A program made the translations under genes and the position numbers. Shown in pieces: positions 45,265 to 53,449 of a DNA stretch of 64,000 bases. Numbering within the stretch: position 1 is the stretch's first letter; the number at the start of each line of letters is the position of its first letter. The notes beneath the pieces were generated by a model. It made no database searches and was not told the DNA's origin. It saw only the letters and a program-made list of their open reading frames with translations. The DNA comes from Cyanophora paradoxa (Eukaryota > Glaucocystophyceae > Cyanophorales > Cyanophoraceae), in NCBI GenBank assembly GCA_004431415.1, contig QPMI01000416.1, positions 1-64,000 on the forward strand. Direction: 5' to 3'.

Positions 45265-45651
45265 ATGTCGTCGAAGACCATCATCCTGCTCGTCGTTGCC
45301 GTCCTCGCGCTCCTGGGCCTCGCCCAAGTCGCCCAGGCCTTCCCGTGCACCTCCGCCAACGCCGTGCACTGCGACGACACTGGAAGCAAATGCTGCCGGC
45401 CGAGTGCGTACGATTACGACCTTTCGACGCGCGGCGCGCGCGCGAGATCGATTGCGCTCGCATGCGCGCTTAGGCCTTATATTAATTTCTCGCGTACGCG
45501 CATGCCCAGCTCGCGCGTGCTAACTTCATTTTTCGCAGATGAGAGCTGCTGCCCGGGCTTCGACAACTACGCGAACACGATCCTCTGCTGCGGCCAGAAC
45601 GAGCAATGCAAGATTACTGGGAACGGGCGCCCCCGCTGTCAGTCACACTGA
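45265..45651 (+). CDS. Small secreted cysteine-rich protein, copy 2
   Basis: Two exons (45265-45403 and 45539-45651) with the same intron position and phase as copy 1. The signal peptide is identical in sense. The mature protein keeps every cysteine while differing at loop residues: H-C-D-D-T-G-S-K-C-C versus H-C-D-N-T-D-N-K-C-C, and a one-residue-shorter L-C-C-G-Q-N-E-Q-C loop. Keeping the cysteines while the loops and intron drift suggests both copies are functional and under selection (inference). It ends R-C-Q-S-H-stop like copy 1. Confidence 0.75.
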   Translation: MSSKTIILLVVAVLALLGLAQVAQAFPCTSANAVHCDDTGSKCCRPSAYDYDLSTRGARARSIALACALRPYINFSRTRMPSSRVLTSFFADESCCPGFDNYANTILCCGQNEQCKITGNGRPRCQSH

Positions 45652-47633
45652 GTGATCATACGAGGACCCAGGGCCTTGATCGCTGACCGCCGTCCCGCGC
45701 GCGGCCGCGCTCGCCCGAATCCATCGCGCTCCCATCGCAATTGACGCCCCTTCGATAGGGATGTAAATACGTCGAGCTTCTTGATCACCGTAGGGCGATT
45801 CCATTGCGAAATAATTATTCGATCTTTCACTGCTTTCGCACGTGCACCGCGGTCCATTTTCGTAAACGCGCGCTTGCGCAGAGGCACTCGCGCATGCATG
45901 GGCATCATTTGCACGGGCTTTTAACATTTGATTTGTGGGGAGGCAGCGCGAGGGCTCGAATTCGAATTAATATTCGGCCTATCGATCGCGAGCTCTAGAT
46001 CTAGGAAACGTCGGCATTCAACGGGCTAGCGCTGGCATTCGCATTTTCGCACCGCAGGATTTGCGCATTGCAGGAATTTGCGGCACAGCTGCAGCTGCAG
46101 GCGTTTTGTATCACACTGTGACAGCGCCGAGACAACGAGCTCTACTCGAGCCTAATTATAAGCTCTATCTCTAGATTTTGCTTTCAGCAGGTTTATATCT
46201 GGTCGATTTGGCTGGATAAAATAATGGAAAGCGATTGGCGAGAAACTGAAGCGTTTAATACTAGCTAGTATGCATCTTGATGCTACTAGGCTAGAATAAG
46301 GCTCAGTTTCGTGCGGATGCGGTACGAAATTTTCCTAGATGTATGGCCATACAAAAGCGACGAGGAAAAGGCCAGTTTCGCGGCAAGCTAGCCGAGCTAG
46401 CAGCGCGCCCGGCCGGCGTCTTATTGCCCCAGCGTTCGAGTCCCGGGAAGGGCAGTTGGGGGGAGCGGGGGGGCCTGGGCGGGCCTTGAGCTGCCTTCGG
46501 CTGAAGAGGGGGCCGGGGCGCAGCGACCCCCGAGGCCAACTTCTGCACGGCGAGACATTGGCGCGAAACCAAAACTTTCCCTGCTCTAGATTGCTCTAAA
46601 CTGCACTTCAGACGGGCTCAGTTTCGCGCCAATCGTTCGCTGTGCTCCGCTAGAATTTCGGCTGGACATGTATGGCGTTTGATTTAGCAGACCCACTGGG
46701 CCAGGCCCCGCATGCGCAGTATTCGAAAGATCAATTCTGTCGGGGGAGTGCTTTCATCTACCGCGTCGATTTTGCGCAGGTACCCGGTGTGACCGGTGCG
46801 ACGATGTGCGGGTGCGTGACGAGCCGCTGATCATGAGCAAGAAGTGCACATGCAAGCCCGCGGCCGCGAGAAGAAGAAGCGGAAACGACGCGGAAACGAT
46901 GTGCGGGGCCTGGGGGCGCAAGGGACGCCCGCGGCTGGGGGCGCCGCGGGCTTATAAATTACACATTTCGGAATTGAAACGCTGCGCGAACGAATTCGAA
47001 GACTGAGACTGCGGCTGCAAGTCCGACGGTCAAGTGGCGCGCGCGGCGCCGGCGATTTTGCAAGCAATTCAACCGCGCGGGTCCCGGATCCCCTACCGCA
47101 GTACGAGTACCACCGTGGTACAACATATCGAAATTTATCCGCGCACTTTCATGGCGCGCTGCAAGAGCTACAGCCTACAGCTGCATGCAGGCTGATGATG
47201 ATGCAGCTGCGGTTGCACCGCCGGCGCCTGATCTAAGCTTAAGTTGGAGAACACATACACGATCCAGATCTAGAATTATTCTTGAGCCTTACTGAGTCAG
47301 GCCTTCCGAGGGCTCATGGTCAGGCTCTGATGTCAGGAGAAGTTTTAATTAGAACCTCTGCCGCAGTGCTGCAGACTGCATGCATATGTATGCGACTGCA
47401 GCCTGGCAGATCAGAAATTCAGAATCGGTAATATTTTCAGTGCAGAATCACTGCAGATCTAGAATATAGATCAGCATGAAGGCAAAGCTCCGCGAACTCG
47501 CGAACCTCGGAAGAGTCGGAACAAGCAAGAGTTCCGAAGTTCAAGCTAGCGCTTCGCGAATTCGAACAAGCGTTATCTTCTCAAAAAAAGCGATCACCGG
47601 CCTAGCCGGCGGAGCTAGGCTAGCAGGCGAGCC
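45652..47633. other. 3' flank of copy 2 and host sequence up to the virus boundary
   Basis: The first 450 bp align to the flank of copy 1. The rest is host-like, with scattered short motifs (GTTTCGCG, CTGCAG-rich patches) and no frame that looks like a gene. Composition is still GC-rich until about 47640. Confidence 0.5.
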
Positions 47634-47932
47634 CACACATAGACAATGCCCGCGTTTTATCCCTCGGCTAAGTTTAATTATAATTTGTTTATATTTTACC
47701 TATATTTCTTGCATATTTAACGTTAATTTATGTGTATTTTATCCTTTATTCTTGTCTTTTATGTGCGTATTTTATATATAATCCTAATCAAACCCTTACT
47801 GAAACTTAATTTAGTCGTATCTCCGATGTATTTTACCTCTATCTCTCGTAATCACTTGTATTTGAGGTGGATTTTAAACTTAGATAAATTATATCACGCC
47901 TCCTGATAAAACGCGGGCATTGTCTATGTGTG
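47634..47932. repeat. 299-bp unit bounded by 28-bp perfect inverted repeats
   Basis: 47634-47661 (CACACATAGACAATGCCCGC and the next 8 bases) is the exact reverse complement of 47905-47932. The AT-rich interior has no gene. The unit sits exactly at the switch from GC-rich host to AT-rich viral DNA. It could be the outer end of the virus, a folded terminal repeat, or an independent MITE. I see no clear target-site duplication. Confidence 0.85.
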
Positions 47933-48241
47933 ATATTACGCATTATCGTGTATAATGATATTGAAATAATATGTGTATGCATTATATGTAAAATATGTAT
48001 TAATGATCGTAATAAATATGTATAAAATATGTGTGAAATTCTAACGGAATTCCGTCGAAAAATAATAAAATGTTCTTTTGGATATAATGCGATGATGATA
48101 TGGAGCGTATATGGTGCCGCATTAGAACGTAAACAACTACAATGTGCTGTATGGAGCGCGGGACGTGTAATATAATAATGATAACATAGTATTCTTTATG
48201 ATAATTGATATATCTTATGTTATTATAATGGTATTTTCTAT

Positions 48242-49131
48242 GTGTAACAGGTGTAACAGGTTTATCCCAAATTGGGCTACTAGGAGGGGGTCATGGATTC
48301 CCGAGTTTGGGGAGAACCTGTTACACCCGTTACAACGTAAACAACTACAATGTGCTGCATGGAACGCGGGATGTATAATACAACAAGGTTAATATATGAT
48401 ACTTGATGATACTTTATGATTATTTATGACTGATATTATGTTATTTTAATGGGTTCTTACTGATAATGGTTAGTGTTACAGGTGTTACAGGTTTATCCCA
48501 AAGTCCGCCCTAGGAGTGGGGTCTTGGTTCCCGAGTTTGGGCAAGACCTGTAACACCTGTAACAACGTAAACAATTATCGTGTGCTGCATGAAACATTTC
48601 GCGCGCATCGAGAGTATGTGATAGTGAATATTTTCGCACTGAAAACGATATGAAATTGATCGTTATAATACAAAAAGAATTACTAATGATATTACTATGA
48701 TATATTAAGACTGATATTTTGTTGTTTTTATAGGTTCTTACTGAAATAGGTCAGTGTTACAGGTGTTACAGGTTCATCCCAAACTCGGCTACTAGGAGGG
48801 GTGGGGGATAGGAAACTTTGGGATAGACCTGTAACACCTGTAACAACGTAAACAATTATCGTGTGCTGCATAAAACATTTCGCGCGCATCGAAAATATGT
48901 GATAGTGAATAGTTTCGCACTGAAAAACGATACGAAATTGATCGTTATAATACAAAAAATAATTACTACTGATATTATTATGATATACTAAGACTGATAT
49001 TTTGTTGTTTTAATAGGTTCTTACTGAATTAGGTCAGTGTTACAGGTGTTACAGGTTCATCCCAAACTTTGCCCTAGGAGGGGGTGGGGGATAGGAAACT
49101 TTGGGATAGACCTGTAACACCTGTAACACCT
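48242..49131. repeat. Four tandem hairpin units with TGTTACAGG nonamers
   Basis: Hairpins at about 48242-48336, 48474-48564, 48752-48844 and 49036-49128 recur every 230-285 bp. In the best copies each arm is TGTTACAGGTGTTACAGG (two nonamers) plus about 11 more bases ending TCCCAAA; the opposite arm is its complement, giving a stem of about 29 bp. The loop contains CTAGGAGGGG. Flanks are also repeated: a 'TTCTTACTGA' block before and 'AACGTAAACAA' plus 'TGTGCTGCAT' after. The direct nonamer pairs look like binding sites for an initiator or recombinase (inference). Confidence 0.85.
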
Positions 49132-49179
49132 TACTGATTAGCACGTAAATGCATGAGTTTCGCATCGAGATCGTGCGGC

Positions 49180-49870
49180 TACACATAGAAACTACGCAAT
49201 TTACCGCAACTACTCAAAGAAACTACGCAATTTAATACCGGGAACTACTGAAAAGATACCAAAACTACGCAACTACGCAACTTTCAGAAAAAGTTTGAAA
49301 CTCGGGGCGGGAAAAATTTAGAAAAGTGAAAAACTTGCGTAGTTGCGTAGTTTTGGTTTCGTTTGCGTAGTTTTGGTTTCGAATTGCGTAGTTTTTCAGG
49401 GAAGTTGAGTAGTTTCAAGTAGTTTATATATTATAAAGTAGTTTCTTATTAATATCAATATGATTCTATGATATATACCATGATTTCTCTACTGAAAAGA
49501 GCGCCGGCATACTACAAGGAAGCTACGCGATAGTTTCGCACTGAAACACGACCGTTTTATAGGCTACGCAATAGTCTCGCACCTAAATGCATGCGGACTC
49601 CCGGTAGACTACGCAATTTAACGTAACTACGCATGAAAACTACGCAATCTGATCGCTTTTAATACCGAAAACTACACATTTAATACCAAAACTACGCAAC
49701 TACGCAACTTTCTGAAAAAGTTTAGAAGTTGGCGGGGAAAAAAATTAGAAAAGTGAAAAACTTGCGTAGTTGCGTAGTTTTGGTATTAATGGCGTAGTTT
49801 CCGGTATTAAGTTGCGTAGTTTAACATAGGTAGTTGAGTAGTTTAAAGTAGTTTTTATTAATTATAAAGT
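49180..49870. repeat. CTACGCAA iterated repeats in two inverted clusters
   Basis: Many copies of AACTACGCAA occur on one strand (49192-49282 and 49606-49710). Matching TTGCGTAGTT copies follow (49332-49395 and 49762-49822). The paired core CTACGCAACTACGCAACTTT and its complement face each other twice (about 49264/49332 and 49693/49762), each pair separated by about 50-60 bp. The whole block is thus duplicated. Iterons with dyad symmetry are typical of replication origins or terminal repeats; the function here is inferred. Confidence 0.8.
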
Positions 49871-50275
49871 AGTTTATTATTTATCTTATTGTTATCAGTC
49901 TGAGACTCTATGAAAATCGATTGACCTTAGTGTGAAACAGTGCGCCCCGCCCACTATGCAAGATACATGCAAACTACATGCGAGTTCTATGAAAACAATA
50001 ACGATTTAGTCATGCATATATTTCGTATATATGTCCGAACCTCTGTGTGAGTGATCCCGCACAACTTTGCATTTTTTGTTTTTTTTTGTTTTTTTCGCAT
50101 ATCACGACATATACATATATACACCGGCGTCACCGACATATTCGGGGTCATCACATCACGGCGATCCCGAAAACATATAGCATGCCACAAAGTAGTTTTT
50201 TATGTGTTTTTCGATCGATCGACCAATCGCGGATGTGAACCGACTGTTTTATTTTATTTAATTTATCATTCATGG

Positions 50276-50371
50276 GTGACAGGGGGGATACCGGTTAAGG
50301 TGACAGAACGTGACAGGGGGGATACCGGTTAAGGTGACAGAACGTGACAGGGGGGATACCGTAAAGGTGGC
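50276..50371. repeat. 34-bp tandem repeat, nearly three copies
   Basis: Units begin at 50276, 50310 and 50344 (GTGACAGGGGGGATACCGGT...). The third is cut short after GATACCG. The first two are identical. Confidence 0.9.
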
Positions 50372-50514
50372 ATTTTGTGGACATTTGTGGACAGCGGGGC
50401 TACCGGGTTTGTGGTCATTTTGTGGACAAATTGCGAACAAAAATTTGAATGCATATATATGTGTATATGACTGACCAGCCGCTGAGCGACTGACCGGCTT
50501 GCAAGTTGCAATTT

Positions 50515-50571
50515 CCCGAGTTCCGAGTCCCGAGTCCCGAGTCCCGAGTCCCGAGTCCCGAGTCCCGACTC
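50515..50571. repeat. Heptamer CGAGTCC tandem repeat
   Basis: About six perfect head-to-tail copies after one imperfect copy (CGAGTTC). A simple microsatellite just left of the integrase 3' flank. Confidence 0.9.
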
Positions 50572-50934
50572 GATAACACCGGCGATCGCGACTTCGCGGA
50601 GACCCCCTTCCGTTTTCCCCGCATAACTTTGGACAGCGAGCCGATCTCGGCGCGCTCTCAATTGCTACGTGCTCGTAACTTGCTTCCGGGCATGTTGGTG
50701 CTAGTTTGACTAGCTTACGCAACCGTGGCGCGACGCGCAAGTTCGCCATCGGCACAAGTGCCCGAAAACCGAGGTGTCCCCTACGTCGTGCGCGCCGGCG
50801 CGCGTTCCCGTGAGGCTCCACTAGTCATACTTTGCATCCGCGCGCGTATAGAGTAGTTCTACACTACTACAAAGCGGCGCGGTCTGATTCGCAAAGCGCG
50901 CGATTTGGCGGCTACGAAAGCACCGCGGCGCCTA

Positions 50935-52377
50935 CTACTTGCGTGGTCTCAGAGTCGCTTTTCGATCGCCATTAGCTACCGGCGCTACCGTTGCTACTTT
51001 TCTACTACTTCTTAATGTAGCTTTGGTTTCCGGCGCTTTGTAGCTCTCAGTTTGATTAGAGAACGACTTATACCATCGTTGGCTATTCACTCCGCCGGAC
51101 AGCTTAGGCTCGGCGGCTGTTACTAGCCGCTGTAATTCTTTATTTACTCGTTTCTCTTTTTGCACGCGATCCTCTAATAGAGTGCCTTGCGGCACAGCCG
51201 CGGCGGCTTCTATGCCCTCTCTACGCAATTGCGCATCGACGCGCGCCTCGTCCTTTGCCGCCTCTAATGCATCTACTGTGGGCGCCATTAGGTAATCCAC
51301 AGCTTGGACAGGCAATAGCTCGTGGAAGGCAAAGCGACCCTCTACGCGATTGCCGTCCGGATCAGTTAGCATAAACTTATAGCCCTCGCGCGCGGCGACA
51401 GTATATACGATTCGGCTCCAATTGTTACCGCCCTTAGCGAATGGCGTCTTCTCGATGCGTAGCCTTACTGACATGCCCGGCTGAATCTGATCCAAATAAG
51501 CTATCGATTTCTTGAATTTCGCATCTTCTTTTTGAACTATAAGCTTATAGTGACTCTCGTTGGTCTCGGCAGGCATATAGCCGGTCGCAGAGTGCACCGT
51601 ATTATTATAGTTATATTCTAATTCGGGCAGGACATCTATAAATCGCGCCGTATTATTAGCGATGCAGTAGCTCGTGATCAGCCGCCGCATTTGCTTGTTA
51701 AATGCTTCTATGCGCCCTTGCGCGCGATGGTCGGCTGTGTCCGCAATCTGATGCTCTATAAACTGATTCTCGAAATATTTGCGCATAATATCATTGCGGA
51801 ATTCGCTTCCCGCATCGCTTTGAATCTTAAAAATTGGTCTCGGCACCTTATTTTGCAGCTGAATAAAGGCGGCTAAGGTCGATGCAGCCGACTTATCCCG
51901 CATTGGGATAATGAACCCGACCCGCAATGTGTTCTCCATAGCCGTGAGAAAAGCACTGTAATTATCGTTATACTTAGCATACGCCGGAAAGAATAGCAGA
52001 TCAATTACGTAGGTATCGAGAGGCTGTCGGATCGGTATAGCAGGGTCTCGTTTGCGGGATAGGTGCGGCGCATTAATCTGAACGACCTCTTGCCGGCTAT
52101 ACCACTCTTGCAATTTCTTATAATTCTCGTCCGGCAGCTCTTGCCGTAGCTTAGTGATCCCTTTGAAACCGGTTTGCGGACTGTAAAACTTTTTAGCTAT
52201 CCGAGATTCCTCCGGGACAGCAAGGGCTACGGGCACGTCGCGGGGCACCAAAGCCTTTAAATCAGACCGCTTTACTATGCGGCTCTCTTTATTCTCTTTC
52301 GGCACGGGGATCGGCAATGTGCTCCCATCTAAATCTTGCGATCGTCTTACTATTGGCGGTCTTGACATCCTTGTCAT
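50935..52377 (-). CDS. Retroviral-type (rve, DDE) integrase
   Basis: Inserts the viral DNA ends into host DNA. The catalytic triad is visible in one RNase H-fold domain: Asp in Y-V-I-D-L-L (about 52010), Asp in I-Q-S-D-A-G-S-E-F (about 51815) and Glu in G-R-I-E-A-F-N-K (about 51710). The spacing and the following N-N-T-V-H-S-A-T-G-Y-M-P motif are those of rve integrases of Polintons and LTR elements. An SH3-like C-terminal region (G-M-S-V-R-L-R-I ... F-H-E-L-L-P) follows, then a charged tail. I see no HHCC zinc finger at the N-terminus. The longest frame starts at a TTG (52410); I choose the ATG at 52377, and the ATG at 52368 is equally possible. Lies 45 bp downstream of the 203-residue gene. 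Confidence 0.9.
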   Translation of the reverse strand: MTRMSRPPIVRRSQDLDGSTLPIPVPKENKESRIVKRSDLKALVPRDVPVALAVPEESRIAKKFYSPQTGFKGITKLRQELPDENYKKLQEWYSRQEVVQINAPHLSRKRDPAIPIRQPLDTYVIDLLFFPAYAKYNDNYSAFLTAMENTLRVGFIIPMRDKSAASTLAAFIQLQNKVPRPIFKIQSDAGSEFRNDIMRKYFENQFIEHQIADTADHRAQGRIEAFNKQMRRLITSYCIANNTARFIDVLPELEYNYNNTVHSATGYMPAETNESHYKLIVQKEDAKFKKSIAYLDQIQPGMSVRLRIEKTPFAKGGNNWSRIVYTVAAREGYKFMLTDPDGNRVEGRFAFHELLPVQAVDYLMAPTVDALEAAKDEARVDAQLRREGIEAAAAVPQGTLLEDRVQKEKRVNKELQRLVTAAEPKLSGGVNSQRWYKSFSNQTESYKAPETKATLRSSRKVATVAPVANGDRKATLRPRK

Positions 52378-52422
52378 CAGACAATAAAAAAGATCAATGT
52401 AACATTGCAATCTATTAATTCA

Positions 52423-53034
52423 TCAGTCGTGAAGATGCGAGCAGAATATATCGCCGACGATGCCGACTCTGTCCTTTTCCTCGATATACCACATGCAATG
52501 CCCACGACTCCATTTAGCACCGTTCTGTTTTAAGAATTTGCGCAAAGTAGCCCGCGTAGTAATATTTAAATTGTGCTCTTCGAACTTGCGATGATAAATG
52601 GAAAGGTCTCTAATCACAGAGAAGTAACAACGCCGAGGGACTTGCTCCGCATACTCGCGCGTAATCACATCCATAACATGGGCTTGAATATAAGGAGTGC
52701 ATCGAATATGCCGCCAGAAATCAATCACAGTCGTAAAGCCATCTTCGGTCTCTTCATCTCTGAGTTTTCTCACAATGAACTTGGTGTTTCCCACAGGCTC
52801 GATAGGTCTCGCTACAAAGAACCTATCATCAACATGTCTAATGACGACTTGATGGGGTCTGTTATGAAAATATCCAATTGCCCGCATTTGCGACAAATTC
52901 ACAGTCGAGTTGCTATATAAAATCCTACCAAATCTGTCCACACCACTGATGACCTCGATCATTTCACCGATGCTGAATGGAAGCTCGGAAATAGGAACCG
53001 AAAAGATGGGCTCGCCATTAAACAGATACGCCAT
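52423..53034 (-). CDS. Viral protein of unknown function (203 aa)
   Basis: A complete frame with ATG at 53034, a strong upstream motif (53056-53075) and balanced amino-acid use. No signal peptide or membrane segment. The first half is beta-rich (I-G-E-M-I-E-V-I ... Q-V-V-I-R-H-V-D-D-R-F-F-V-A-R). The C-terminal 70 residues are basic and helical (T-R-A-T-L-R-K-F-L-K-Q-N-G-A-K-W-S-R-G), perhaps nucleic-acid binding. I do not recognise the family. Its position directly before the integrase suggests co-transcription. Confidence 0.7.
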   Translation of the reverse strand: MAYLFNGEPIFSVPISELPFSIGEMIEVISGVDRFGRILYSNSTVNLSQMRAIGYFHNRPHQVVIRHVDDRFFVARPIEPVGNTKFIVRKLRDEETEDGFTTVIDFWRHIRCTPYIQAHVMDVITREYAEQVPRRCYFSVIRDLSIYHRKFEEHNLNITTRATLRKFLKQNGAKWSRGHCMWYIEEKDRVGIVGDIFCSHLHD

Positions 53035-53284
53035 TTTCGCCTTCGCCTTTTACTTTAAGCTGAGAAAATATTTTCCTGTTGCCTAAATGTAGCGCGTTCT
53101 CCTTAAATCATTTTGCGTTGCCCACGGGGCTTTCAATTTTTGACGATCCGCGGTGAGATTCTCACGTTTACTGTCAATAAAATCAGGCTACCTGAGCGTT
53201 TATTGTCAAAATTTTAATAATTAATGAAAATCTTGACAATAAACACCGCAAAACGCGCAATAAAAACGTGCAGTAAACAGTAGA
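53035..53284. promoter_or_regulatory. Divergent viral intergenic region with a TTTATTGTCAA palindrome
   Basis: Lies between the 203-residue gene (minus) and a small plus-strand ORF at 53285. An imperfect inverted repeat at 53198-53244 pairs GTTTATTGTCAA with TTGACAATAAAC; a further TGTCAATAAA lies at 53172. The arrangement looks like an operator or bidirectional promoter. Confidence 0.55.
53056..53075 (-). promoter_or_regulatory. Shared viral upstream motif
   Basis: On the coding strand: GAAAATATTTTCTCAGCTTA, ending 21 bases before the ATG of the 203-residue gene. The same AT-rich block plus TTTCTC and a short TAA-type tail precedes several viral genes, so it is a candidate core promoter. 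Confidence 0.65.
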
Positions 53285-53449
53285 ATGGACGCCCCGGTAT
53301 GGGACGCGCACCCGATCCCTAATTACTTCCTAATCGACCCGGACGACCCAGGATTAAAGTGCATATGGCTTCTCCATATCCTAAGGCGACAGCTCCTTCA
53401 ATTAGAGCGCAAACCAAGAAAAAGAACGCACGATAAGATAGACGACTAA
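53285..53449 (+). CDS. Small plus-strand viral ORF (54 aa)
   Basis: ATG at 53285 to TAA at 53447-53449. The product begins M-D-A-P-V-W-D-A-H-P, has an acidic turn (D-P-D-D-P-G-L), a helix (I-W-L-L-H-I-L-R-R-Q-L-L) and a strongly basic tail (K-P-R-K-R-T). It overlaps the PolB stop by 4 bp, tail to tail. Support is indirect: protein-like composition, a clean divergent intergenic region with a palindrome upstream, and no competing frame. No family recognised. Confidence 0.45.
   Translation: MDAPVWDAHPIPNYFLIDPDDPGLKCIWLLHILRRQLLQLERKPRKRTHDKIDD

Larger units (their letters stand above)
47933..50934. other. 3-kb noncoding, repeat-rich left region of the virus
   Basis: No plausible gene is seen; ORFs here are short and follow the repeats. 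The region holds, in order, AT-rich DNA, four long hairpins, the CTACGCAA family, a 34-bp tandem repeat and a heptamer repeat, before the 3' end of the integrase gene. Confidence 0.75.

Noticed and set aside
47476-47781. 101-codon plus ORF starting M-K-A-K-L
   Set aside because: It crosses the host-virus boundary and its second half is translated AT-rich repeat sequence.
47634-47932. LTR retrotransposon ends
   Set aside because: The 28-bp arms are inverted, not direct, and no gag-pol is present; the integrase nearby belongs with PolB and capsid genes.
48242-49131. CRISPR-like array
   Set aside because: Units are long hairpins spaced about 230-285 bp with repeated flanks; there are no short unique spacers, no cas genes, and the setting is eukaryotic.
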